A DNA stretch of 64,000 nt, from positions 4,631,001-4,695,000 of the forward strand of contig NZ_CP118225.1 of the NCBI RefSeq assembly GCF_028768465.1. Direction: 5' to 3'. The position numbers and the translations under genes were made by a program. Of this stretch, positions 1-8,255 are shown in pieces. Source of the stretch: Rhodopirellula sp. P2 (GTDB taxonomy: Bacteria > Planctomycetota > Planctomycetia > Pirellulales > Pirellulaceae). Under the pieces are notes generated by a model. That model was not told where the DNA came from. It was given only the letters and a program-made list of their open reading frames with translations, and ran no database searches. The stretch's first letter is position 1; every line of letters begins with the position of its first letter.

Positions 1-1300
1 CTTGTTCGTTGTTCGTGATCTCTCGCGTCTCCGCGTCAAACTTGAGAGTTCCACCAAGTCGCTGAGCGATGCAGCCAAGCATGAAGACCTGGGTCAGCGG
101 ACCAGAGACTGCAAACTTCGAATTGCATTCTTCCTTGCCCATCGCGGCGAGCAAGAAGTTCTTCATGTGGTGTTGATTGGTTTCGCCTGATGGAACCTTG
201 GGCGTGTCCACCGGCTCATCCGAATCTGAAAGAATGCTCAGCTTCCCGCTGTGTGTGCCACCAAGGAAGGTTAGGTCGTCGCTGTAGATCACCTTGCCAC
301 AGGCCGGCATCGATTTGCCTTTGCCCAGTGCATTCGGGCGAGGAGGCGTGTTGCTGACTCCGTCGTACCAGTTGATCGACATGGCAGGCATCCCCGGACC
401 ACGCTCGGCGAATTCAAATGCGATCGTGGTCGCCATGGGAAAGATGAAGTCGTTTTGCCCTTCCAATTTGTCGGCGCGGACTTCGTACGGCAGCCCCAAC
501 TCCAGGAAACGGTGGATGCTGTCCAAGGTGTGAGGTCCCCAGTCGCCAAACGCTCCGTTGCCGTAGTCGTACCAGCCTCGCCAGTTGCCTCCATCCAGGC
601 GTTTGCTGTAGTCACGCATCGGAGCAGTTGCCGACCACACGTCCCAGTTCATGCCAGCGGGCATTGGTTCTGCGGCAGGATAGCCGGTCACGTTTCCCCA
701 TGGGTGCCATCGACGTCCCTTGTTCATACAAGCGTCGACGCGACGGACATTTTGGATGATTCCGTCCTCGACCCAGGTTTGGAACTGCATGCGTTGCGAG
801 GACGAGTGCCCTTGGTTCCCCATTTGACAGATGCCGTTGTGTTTCTTCTCTGCCGCGATCAGCAACTCACATTCCTGGAAGGTATGAGCCAGCGGCTTTT
901 CCACGTACACCGCGATGCCTTCCGAAATGGCACGCATGGCAATGGGAAAGTGCGTGTGGTCGGGAGTTCCCACCGTGCAGGCGTCGATCTTGCCGCCCAG
1001 GTCATCGAACATCTTGCGGAAGTCGTCGTAGACTTTCGCGTTGGGATGTTGAGCTCGGAAGCGATCCGTGCGTGACGGATCGACGTCACAAAGAGCAACG
1101 ACATTGACCATGCCGGTATTGACCGCGTCGTTGCCAATGGCGGCTCCTCGGTTGGTGCACCCGATGATCGCCAGGTTCACCTTGTCGCTCGACTCGGCCG
1201 CTGTCGCGGATTGAATGCCGAAGGTTCCGATGCCAATGGTCGCGGTCGTGGCCGTTTTCAGAAAAGAGCGACGGTTGGTGGTGGTCAATGGCTTGCTCAC
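1..1300 (-). CDS. Gfo/Idh/MocA family oxidoreductase, Tat-exported (3' end outside the window)
   Basis: NAD(P)-dependent oxidoreductase of the Gfo/Idh/MocA family, probably acting on a sugar or sugar derivative outside the cytoplasm. The GTG start at 1298-1300 has a GGAAG Shine-Dalgarno eight bases upstream. The N-terminus carries a twin-arginine motif (NRRSFLK), a hydrophobic stretch and an Ala-rich cleavage region. The mature part opens with a Rossmann strand (VNLAIIGCTNRG) and later has the family's EKP motif (YVEKPLAH). The visible C-terminal segment GGTLKFDAETREITN is typical of the paralogous planctomycete oxidoreductases, so only the last few residues should be missing. The reading frame stays open to base 1. 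The substrate cannot be told from sequence. The nearest gene is a regulator transcribed away from it. Confidence 0.88.
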   Translation of the reverse strand, partial: MSKPLTTTNRRSFLKTATTATIGIGTFGIQSATAAESSDKVNLAIIGCTNRGAAIGNDAVNTGMVNVVALCDVDPSRTDRFRAQHPNAKVYDDFRKMFDDLGGKIDACTVGTPDHTHFPIAMRAISEGIAVYVEKPLAHTFQECELLIAAEKKHNGICQMGNQGHSSSQRMQFQTWVEDGIIQNVRRVDACMNKGRRWHPWGNVTGYPAAEPMPAGMNWDVWSATAPMRDYSKRLDGGNWRGWYDYGNGAFGDWGPHTLDSIHRFLELGLPYEVRADKLEGQNDFIFPMATTIAFEFAERGPGMPAMSINWYDGVSNTPPRPNALGKGKSMPACGKVIYSDDLTFLGGTHSGKLSILSDSDEPVDTPKVPSGETNQHHMKNFLLAAMGKEECNSKFAVSGPLTQVFMLGCIAQRLGGTLKFDAETREITNNEQ

Positions 1301-1811
1301 GAACAGTTCTTCCAGCTTTGGGACATGGGGATGGTGGTCGATTTCCACCGCGAAACAGAGGGCGTCGAAGACGCGTCAATCATAGTCGAACCAGACAGTC
1401 GTCGTGCCTCTGCTTGGGCTGGCAAACATGCCTTCGATTGACTCTGGCAGAGCCGGGGCAGCAATGTACCGCTGCCCCCAATCTGAACACAGACGATTTG
1501 GAGCCAGAATTTGGGAACGCAGCTGGAGCGGCCAGCACCTCGTTCGATATTTCGAGTCGGGACGACAAGACACGGTTCGAACTTTTTCACCGAGGTGTCG
1601 TTGAGCCGCAATCAACGCAGCCGCGGCTGCGCAAGCAAGTTACGGCCGTCCTTGCGTATTCTGTCGATGTCGAGTGTTCGCGGTTCAATGGCGGGCCCTG
1701 TGGAATTGGAAGCCCCCGACAGGCCACTCTTCGTCCTGCTTGCTTGCACCCATCCCGCGACGTAATCTCTCTGTAGTCTTTCACGTTGTTTGAATCGCCA
1801 CCGAGGACAAG
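1301..1811. other. Intergenic region between divergent genes, with one perfect hairpin
   Basis: About 510 bases separate the oxidoreductase start from the AraC-type gene. Open frames here have no recognisable protein character. The only clear structure is a perfect 8-bp inverted repeat, GGGGCAGC at 1455-1462 and GCTGCCCC at 1471-1478, with an 8-base loop and no T-tract. The region must contain promoters for both flanking genes, but I cannot place them with confidence. Confidence 0.5.
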
Positions 1812-2639
1812 ATGGCTTCCGAGTTAATAGTGAAGCATTTCAAAGTTCGCGGTTCTGCGGATGACGGGATTACGGTGCATCAATGGGAGTCGGTCGACCA
1901 CACTTGGCCGAATCACTCACATGCTGAATACAAACTGGGCGTTTCCGAAGGCGGGACAGGGACGTTTTTCTATCGTGGCCAGCGATACTTCACCGGACCG
2001 GGGAAGCTGCTTGTCATTCACCCCAATGAAGTGCATTCGTGCACGGCTACCGGAGCGTGGCGTTATCTCTATGCGGCTCCGAACGTTGTCGCCAGTATCG
2101 TCAGGACGTTTGACCGGAACGGTGATATCGAACCATTGTTGCTGCCCCCGGTCATCGACGACTCGCAACTTGTGGAGCTCGTTTTGCAGGCCCACCGGGC
2201 GATGGACGACGGAGATCCGCAGTTGGATCAGGAATCAGCCTTTTATGAAGCCATCTGCGAGCTTTTAGTGCGGCACGCATCCATGCCGGACATTCCGAAG
2301 AAGCGGGGACGGGCGAACATTCGCAGAGTCAAGGAGAGCTTGGAAGCGAAATTCCGCGAGAATGTCTCGCTTCACGAACTCGCCCAATTGGCTGGGACCT
2401 CCGCCCCGTATCTAAGCCGCGTCTTCTCCAAAGAGGTCGGCATTCCCATCCAGGCCTATCTCTCTCAAATCCGAGTGCGTCGTGCGCAGCAGATGTTGAT
2501 GGCCGGTGAGACGCTCGCGAATGTCGCCTACGCTGCCGGTTTCGCGGACCAGTCGCACTTCACGCGGCACTTCAAACGATTCATCGGGGTCGCGCCGGGA
2601 GCGTATTCCAAGGCGGTGAATTCATCGAGCCACTCCTGA
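1812..2639 (+). CDS. AraC family transcriptional regulator
   Basis: One-component DNA-binding regulator of 275 residues. Residues about 15-140 form a cupin-like sensor domain (WPNHSHAEYKLGV, then VIHPNEVHSC, both typical of AraC ligand-binding domains). Residues about 180-270 form the double helix-turn-helix, with LHELAQLAGTSAPYLSRVF as the first helix pair and the signature ending GFADQSHFTRHFKRFIGVAP. ATG start at 1812. It is followed in the same direction, 312 bases on, by a short-chain dehydrogenase, which makes that gene a natural target. Direct repeats of TGACGG lie between them. The ligand is unknown; the family usually senses sugars, stress signals or small aromatics. Confidence 0.93.
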   Translation: MASELIVKHFKVRGSADDGITVHQWESVDHTWPNHSHAEYKLGVSEGGTGTFFYRGQRYFTGPGKLLVIHPNEVHSCTATGAWRYLYAAPNVVASIVRTFDRNGDIEPLLLPPVIDDSQLVELVLQAHRAMDDGDPQLDQESAFYEAICELLVRHASMPDIPKKRGRANIRRVKESLEAKFRENVSLHELAQLAGTSAPYLSRVFSKEVGIPIQAYLSQIRVRRAQQMLMAGETLANVAYAAGFADQSHFTRHFKRFIGVAPGAYSKAVNSSSHS

Positions 2640-2951
2640 CGCGCTGTCGTCACCCCAAAGCCTCCCGGTGTCATCCGCAATCGATCGCGAAATCTGGGAT
2701 GGTTCGCGCCCCTCCGCTAAGAAATCCACCGTTTTGATCTCAAAGTCGATGGGCGCGGCGGACGATCCGCAGGTACTGAGCCCGCGTCAATCCTGACGGT
2801 CAATTCTTTTGACGGCGCGCAAAATCGTTCAAGAAGCTTCCCGGGCACCTCCCTAAACTCATGACGTTGAAGGGCGACAAGTCAGCCCCGCCTGTTGAAG
2901 TATTCGCTTCGACACCCATCCATGAACACCAGCGAATAGGATAAGAATTCG
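2640..2951. other. Intergenic leader of the SDR gene with TGACGG direct repeats
   Basis: No gene seen. Two direct TGACGG hexamers lie at 2794-2799 and 2810-2815, sixteen bases start to start. The inverted half CGTCA sits at 2785-2789, forming CGTCA-atcc-TGACG with the first repeat. AraC-type regulators commonly bind direct repeats, so this is a possible operator for the neighbouring regulator. This is inference only. Confidence 0.3.
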
Positions 2952-3740
2952 ATGAATCTTGAACTCAACCATCAAACAGCACTGGTCACCGCATCAACAG
3001 GCGGAATCGGTCTGGCGATCGCGTCTCGCTTGGCTGCCGAAGGGGCAACAACGATCGTCAATGGTCGCAGCGAAGCGAGCGTCAACACGGCGATTGCAAA
3101 AATTCGCGAGAGTCATCCGGAGGCCGACCTGATCGGGCTGGTTTCCGACAACGGGACGGCCGAAGGCGTCGCACGAACCATCGCCGAACATCCGCAGATC
3201 GATATCCTGGTCAACAATCTGGGCATTTTTGAGGCGGTCGATTTTTTTGACCTGACGGACGAAGCGTGGCAGCACATTTTCGACATCAACGTGATGAGTG
3301 GCGTGCGTCTTGCCCGGCATTATCTCAAGCAAATGCTGGAGCAGAACACGGGACGCATCATCTTCATCAGCAGCGAATCCGGCGTCGTGCCGGCTCCTGA
3401 AATGCCTCACTACGCGATGACGAAGACGGCACAACTTGCCGTCTCGCGTAGTCTGGCTCAATTGACCAAGGGAAGCCGCGTGACGGTCAACACGGTCATG
3501 CCTGGATCGACGTTGACGCCAGGTGTGAAGGAATTCGTCAGCAATCTTTTCCCGGACGAGCCCTACGAATCGGCTGAGAAGCGATTCATGGCAGACAATC
3601 GGCCAACCTCGCTGATTCAAAGATTGATCGAGCCCGAAGAGATCGCCAACATGGTTGCCTTTGTTGCCAGCCCACTCGCAGCGGCTGTCAACGGAGCCCC
3701 CATACGAGTCGACGGAGGACTGATTCCAACGATCGCTTAA
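2952..3740 (+). CDS. SDR family NAD(P)-dependent oxidoreductase
   Basis: Classical short-chain dehydrogenase/reductase of 262 residues, the usual length. The cofactor motif TASTGGIG (residues 13-20) fits TGxxxGxG. NNLG replaces the structural NNAG. The catalytic residues are the Ser in FISSESG and the Tyr and Lys in HYAMTK. The C-terminal segment ([11 protein letters not shown]) matches the common SDR ending. It resembles the 3-oxoacyl-ACP reductase-like or glucose-dehydrogenase-like SDRs, but the substrate is not predictable. It stands alone downstream of the AraC gene and is probably controlled by it. Confidence 0.9.
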   Translation: MNLELNHQTALVTASTGGIGLAIASRLAAEGATTIVNGRSEASVNTAIAKIRESHPEADLIGLVSDNGTAEGVARTIAEHPQIDILVNNLGIFEAVDFFDLTDEAWQHIFDINVMSGVRLARHYLKQMLEQNTGRIIFISSESGVVPAPEMPHYAMTKTAQLAVSRSLAQLTKGSRVTVNTVMPGSTLTPGVKEFVSNLFPDEPYESAEKRFMADNRPTSLIQRLIEPEEIANMVAFVASPLAAAVNGAPIRVDGGLIPTIA

Positions 3741-4229
3741 CGGAGTCGGAAAAGAACCGTTGAGGTGCAGCGGGCGAAAGAGGGCTTCTGTTTGAACTGC
3801 CAAAATCGCTGACAAGAAATCGCTTGAACCATTGAAAAACAAGGAGAAACAGTTCGCCGCAAGTGAACGCGACGAGCTGTTTTGCATTCAAGGCGGGGAG
3901 ACAGGACAACGTCAACGACATTCCATTTGTCGCTGAGCCCGAGAAGTAGGCGGTAGTGCAACTTTGAGATTGTTCATCCCAACAAAGTGCAGAATCAACG
4001 CGATTCGAATGATCAGCCACTCAGTTCCGGAAGAATCAACTTGCAAACCTGGAACAACCGAATCACAAACTTTCGAATGTTGTACGGCGGACGTTGTTTG
4101 TATTGCATGACGAATCTCTCCAGGAGAGAATCTGTAGCCCCTCGCACTTCGCTCAATCCGTCTGTGGTGATCGCGGTTGCTCGAAGATCGCATCCATTGC
4201 GTTCTGGATCTCTCTGGAAAGTTCTTACC
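3741..4229. other. Intergenic region without recognisable gene
   Basis: About 490 bases between the SDR and SHD1-protein genes. The downstream frame is open from 3987, but residues encoded before the signal peptide at 4230 look like non-coding translation (low complexity, Arg/Ser-rich). I therefore treat 3741-4229 as leader. No repeat or terminator with a T-tract was seen. Confidence 0.5.
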
Positions 4230-6326
4230 ATGTCATGTTTCCCACGGATTCGACTCTCGATAGCGATCGTGTTGTTGGCAGCGGGGACGTGCTTCGCTCA
4301 GCAACCTGGATCGAGGTTTTTCACGGACCAAACCGGGAAATTCCGCATTCGGGCCGTGGTGATGGACCTGGACGAAACCAACGTCAAGCTCAAGAAAGCG
4401 GATGGCGTGGAAGTGGTCGTGCCACTGAATCGCCTGTCGGACCGCGATCAAACCTTTCTGCGTGACATGCTGCAGAAATACAAAGCGATGGTTGGTGACT
4501 TTCCAATCGGGACGAAGGTCGAGATCAAGTCGACTGGAGGATGGTATCCCGGAGAGGTGCTTCAAGTTCAGCCTGGCAAATACTTCATTTCGTTTGACGA
4601 CTATTCGGATAGCTGGAACAAATGGGTCACGGCAAAAGAATTGCGGCTGATTCCAGCGGAGGAGACTTCTGCAGCGATTGAGAAGGATGCTACCGATGAC
4701 AAATCCAACGAACCTGAGATGGAAGCGATCGCCAGTGTTCCCGAGGAGGCAGAGAACACTGACGTCAGCACACCGAATGTTCCACCATTGACGTTCGAAC
4801 TGCCGCCGGCGACACCCCCAGTCTACAGTCATGAGTCGATCCAAAGCCGCCGGTTTGTCGGTCACCTCGCAGAGAACGGTTGGCAATCTCCCATCCAAAC
4901 CGAAGCCGGACCGACAATCGGAAACTGGACCTTTCAGTTCGAATCGTCTCCGCTGAACAAACCGTGGGATGCATTTCTTCCCTCGGTCCACCGCCAGCGG
5001 GCTTTGTTGGTCAGGGACAATCAGTTGGTTGCACTCAACTTGACCGACGGCACCGTTGAGTGGCAGACCGATCAACTGCCTAGCAAGTTGATTCAGCCAT
5101 TGGCGCTGTCGGATGACGGGCGACGCCTGATCGTTTCTCTCAATGACGAGGAATCTCGCCCCACTGGGCTTTGCGTCTATTTGATCGAAAACAGTTCGGC
5201 CAGCATCGAGTGGGTCTGGCGTCCCGTTCCCGAGTCACATCAAGTGAGCCGAGTTCAATCAGCGTTCTGGCTCAAGAACGATCGTGTGGCTGTGCTCGAT
5301 GAAAAACGCTTTGCGGTTTGGATGCCGGAGACGAAGTCACAACATGCCATCATCACGGCCAACAGCAAGACACCCATTGAGTTCTCGCCTGCCAGCGAGA
5401 TGGCTGCCTTCTTTGTGTTTGGCCATATCACCATCTACAAAACGGACGGCATTCGAGTCTTGGCGAACACAGAACCGCTGAGATCTGGCGTGAAGAAGGT
5501 CAGTTTTGCCCCCAGTGGAAGCAAACTGATTATCAGCGGTGCAGACGCTCCAACCATCGTTTCGTTGAACGATGGAAAGCCGCTGAAATTGGAATCCGAT
5601 CTCCTATCCGATTCCGTTGTCGAATGGATCGACGATCGATACACGCTCATCGACGGAGAGTCCATCTTTGACACGAAACTCAATCGAATCGTTTGGAAGT
5701 TCAACTGCACCTTTCGTGGCAGACCGGCCGGTTCCGTCAGCACCCTGGCGGGGAAGTTGCGAATTCACAACGACCGTGAATCCAAGATTCTCATTCGTGG
5801 CTTGTTTGATGTCATTGCCCCTGAAAAGCTCAAGCCACCTGCCCCAAAAGTTGCATTGGTCCGGCCCGGTGCGAAGGTTGCCATTCGCGTCGCGGGATCG
5901 TTGGCGGACAAGTATCGACAGCCCATCCAGTCTCAGTTGGAGGCCATGGCGAGGAAGAATGGCTGGATCGTGGACCCGTCCGGCCCACTCAAGCTCCGAG
6001 CCGACGTGAACCAAGTGACTGAATCCGTCAGCTTTGAAACGTCCAACATCATCGGATTTGGCAAGAAGAACGAGACGATTCCGGTGACTTATGGAACCTA
6101 TCGTGTCGCGATGTACGCTGGCGATGATGCGCTCATGGTTCGGGGCTTCAATTCGTTGGTGACCACGATGGGGGTGATTCCGCGAAGCAAAACCCTTCAA
6201 CAGTGGGTCAACGAGCGAAGTGAATTTGAGATCGACAAGATCAAAACCGTCACCTTCCCAGCGACGATCGAGCCCAAGCCTGTCAAGGAAACGATCGGCT
6301 CGACGGATATCTGGACAATCCCTTGA
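4230..6326 (+). CDS. Secreted SHD1 / Tudor-like / beta-propeller-like protein
   Basis: Exported protein of 698 residues. The ATG at 4230 is chosen because a clean signal peptide follows (IRLSIAIVLLAAGTCFAQQ). Residues about 28-80 are an SLA1-homology-1 (SHD1) domain, with RIRAVVMDLDETNVKLKKAD and VVPLNRLSDRDQTFL. Residues about 87-140 resemble a Tudor/chromo-barrel fold (GTKVEIKSTGGWYPGEVL, then YSDSWNKWV). After an acidic linker, residues about 210-540 carry WD40-like repeats with a blade such as LALSDDGRRLIVSL. A C-terminal domain of about 150 residues has no family I recognise. SHD1 proteins are expanded in planctomycetes and their role is unclear. The gene is single, with no operon partner. 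Confidence 0.75.
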   Translation: MSCFPRIRLSIAIVLLAAGTCFAQQPGSRFFTDQTGKFRIRAVVMDLDETNVKLKKADGVEVVVPLNRLSDRDQTFLRDMLQKYKAMVGDFPIGTKVEIKSTGGWYPGEVLQVQPGKYFISFDDYSDSWNKWVTAKELRLIPAEETSAAIEKDATDDKSNEPEMEAIASVPEEAENTDVSTPNVPPLTFELPPATPPVYSHESIQSRRFVGHLAENGWQSPIQTEAGPTIGNWTFQFESSPLNKPWDAFLPSVHRQRALLVRDNQLVALNLTDGTVEWQTDQLPSKLIQPLALSDDGRRLIVSLNDEESRPTGLCVYLIENSSASIEWVWRPVPESHQVSRVQSAFWLKNDRVAVLDEKRFAVWMPETKSQHAIITANSKTPIEFSPASEMAAFFVFGHITIYKTDGIRVLANTEPLRSGVKKVSFAPSGSKLIISGADAPTIVSLNDGKPLKLESDLLSDSVVEWIDDRYTLIDGESIFDTKLNRIVWKFNCTFRGRPAGSVSTLAGKLRIHNDRESKILIRGLFDVIAPEKLKPPAPKVALVRPGAKVAIRVAGSLADKYRQPIQSQLEAMARKNGWIVDPSGPLKLRADVNQVTESVSFETSNIIGFGKKNETIPVTYGTYRVAMYAGDDALMVRGFNSLVTTMGVIPRSKTLQQWVNERSEFEIDKIKTVTFPATIEPKPVKETIGSTDIWTIP

Positions 6327-6480
6327 GTTCGCTGCTGGTTAGTCATTCCCCGATGAGTCGCGGGTGTGCAATCGGAGTGCATCGATGGGGTTTTCCACAA
6401 CAGTCGACTTGCCTCTATCATGTGTCGCCGCCCCCGAAGGGACGGGTCGATTTGGAAACTGACACAGAAGGAACACAGAG

Positions 6481-7524
6481 TTGTTGGAACTGAAGCATCG
6501 TGCGATGGCGTGTGACTTTGTGGTGCTGGTGCCGGACGAGAATCAACGGGTCGGCAATCGCTCGGTTGCCGATGTTGTGTTGCGGCACTTGGAATCCATC
6601 GAAGAGATTGAGCGAGCGCTCACGGTCTATCGAGACGACAGCGAGATCGCCCGCATCAACGCATTGGCGTTTGAGCAAGCCGTTCATGTGAAGCCAGCCA
6701 CGTTTGACCTGCTGGTCAAAGCGAATGCGTTGGCCGAGAAGACGAAAGGGGCATTCGACATCACCGCGGGGCCCCTGGTGGAGATTTGGGGATTCACCAA
6801 ACGGGAAGGTCGCAAGCCCAAACCAGACGTCATTGAGCTCGCCAGGTCTCGGGTGGGATGGGAGCAACTGCTGCTGGACCCCCGTGACCGCACCGTTCGC
6901 TTTGGCGTCGAAGGCATGGCGTTGAACCTCGGAGCGATTGGCAAGGGACACGCAATTGATGTTTTGGCCGCGGCGATGCGCGCCGATGGCATGCACGATT
7001 TTCTGATTCACGCGGGGCACAGCAGCGTTCTAGCAGCGGGGAATCAGCAACCGATTGAACCATCGGGAGGCGAGCAAGCGGTCAGCGACGAAACCGATCG
7101 CAATGAAACCTCTGCACAAAACAGTCAGGCGGGCCCCCTGGACAAACCGCCGACTGGTTGGCTGGTTGGCGTGTCACACCCCACTCGTCCCGGACGTCGT
7201 CTGGGCGGGCTTTGGCTGCGTGACGAAGCGTTGTCGACCAGCGGCAGTGGCAAGCAGTTTTTTCATCACCAGGGCAAACGCTACGGCCACGTCATTGATC
7301 CACGAACGGGATACCCAGCCGGGCAGTGGTTGTCGTTGACCTTGACGACGTCTCACGCGGTGGATGCCGACGCCTTGTCGACCGCTTTGTTTGTGATGGG
7401 AAACGAGGACGCGAAAGCGTATGCTGCTGAGCACGGCATTGGATTGATTTTGGTCGGTGCCGGAAAACGTCAGGACGAGGTCTCGATCGACAAGACGGGG
7501 CCCTTGATCTGGCACGACACTTGA
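6481..7524 (+). CDS. apbE: ApbE-like FAD:protein FMN transferase, no signal peptide
   Basis: ApbE-family flavin transferase, which attaches FMN from FAD to Thr of target proteins such as NqrC/RnfG. The TTG start at 6481 is supported by AGAAGGAA (6466-6473) seven bases upstream and by an in-frame stop at 6460. The next ATG (6505) would fall inside the conserved N-terminal AMACDF element. Family motifs are GAFDITAGPLVEIWGF, LNLGAIGKGHAIDVLA, SGSGKQFF and HVIDPRTGYPA. Most ApbE proteins are lipoproteins or exported. This one has no signal at all and an insertion of about 35 residues rich in Ser, Glu and Gln near residues 185-220. No obvious flavoprotein target is encoded nearby. Confidence 0.87.
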   Translation: MLELKHRAMACDFVVLVPDENQRVGNRSVADVVLRHLESIEEIERALTVYRDDSEIARINALAFEQAVHVKPATFDLLVKANALAEKTKGAFDITAGPLVEIWGFTKREGRKPKPDVIELARSRVGWEQLLLDPRDRTVRFGVEGMALNLGAIGKGHAIDVLAAAMRADGMHDFLIHAGHSSVLAAGNQQPIEPSGGEQAVSDETDRNETSAQNSQAGPLDKPPTGWLVGVSHPTRPGRRLGGLWLRDEALSTSGSGKQFFHHQGKRYGHVIDPRTGYPAGQWLSLTLTTSHAVDADALSTALFVMGNEDAKAYAAEHGIGLILVGAGKRQDEVSIDKTGPLIWHDT

Positions 7525-7588
7525 TCACCGTTGGAACTTCCTCAGGCGGCCCATTGACCGGGTCGAGTTCTCGAAGCGACACATTCTT

Positions 7589-7613
7589 CCGGCCGTTTCG
7601 GTGAATCGGCCGG
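7589..7613. other. Hairpin downstream of apbE
   Basis: CCGGCCG (7589-7595) pairs with CGGCCGG (7607-7613). An inner TTC/GAA pair gives a stem of ten pairs with one T-T mismatch. It lies 64 bases after the apbE stop. No T-tract follows, so it may be a factor-assisted terminator or an RNA-stabilising stem rather than a canonical intrinsic terminator. Confidence 0.4.
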
Positions 7614-7690
7614 CGGTGGTTGGTCATTCGATTCCATTGCGTTCTGGCTGACACACCTCACCTCTGCATCGTCCCCGCTGACACACTTTC

Positions 7691-8212
7691 ATGTCCGATT
7701 CTCCCACCCGCACCCCGTCAACGACCGCTCCCCCACCGGAATCGGATCCGGCGGTCCATGATCCACCGCGATCCATCGCGCCGACGCCTCAATTGTCCCG
7801 ACGCGGACTGTTTTTCGCTTTGGCGACGGTCTGTTTCGTCCCATTGTTTGGGCTGAGTCTCTACGCAGTGATCTTCGGCAAGGCCAGCGAACATGGGCTG
7901 CCGGTCGAGATTTTGATCGACCGTCGACCGCTGATGACCGTGCAAGGCAACTCCCAGTTGCTGGACGATGTCCTGGTGGTGACCAATGAAGCGGACTTTG
8001 CGATCCCCAATGTCACGTTGAATCTGAACGGCCAGTACTTTCTGTACCAGGACAAACCGCTAGGCGTGGGCGAAACTCTGGTTCTCCGCCAAGCCGCCTT
8101 TGCCACCAAAAGCAGCCAATTCTGGGTTCCTGGACGGTATCCAATCACAGAAATCACGGTAACTGGGAAGTTGCCCACTGGTGCGCGGGGCGTGAAAGAG
8201 GTGCAATTCTGA
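7691..8212 (+). CDS. Hypothetical single-pass membrane protein
   Basis: 173 residues and no family recognised. Residues 1-35 are a Pro/Ser/Thr-rich cytoplasmic tail, 40-62 a strong transmembrane helix preceded by RR, and the remaining 110 residues a soluble extracytoplasmic domain. That domain contains VEILIDRRPLMTVQG and a beta-rich pattern suggesting an immunoglobulin-like sandwich (VLVVTNEADFAIPNVTLNL). Two direct copies of GCTGACACAC lie just upstream at 7647-7656 and 7677-7686. It precedes speA by 43 bases in the same direction and may be co-transcribed with it. The function is unknown. Confidence 0.7.
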   Translation: MSDSPTRTPSTTAPPPESDPAVHDPPRSIAPTPQLSRRGLFFALATVCFVPLFGLSLYAVIFGKASEHGLPVEILIDRRPLMTVQGNSQLLDDVLVVTNEADFAIPNVTLNLNGQYFLYQDKPLGVGETLVLRQAAFATKSSQFWVPGRYPITEITVTGKLPTGARGVKEVQF

Positions 8213-8255
8213 CTCTCACGTTTCAAGCACAATCTTCTTACACAGGGAACTCTGG

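Noticed and set aside
1301-1811. Overlapping open frames of 60-160 codons in the first intergenic region
   Set aside because: No domain, no ribosome site and no plausible protein composition.
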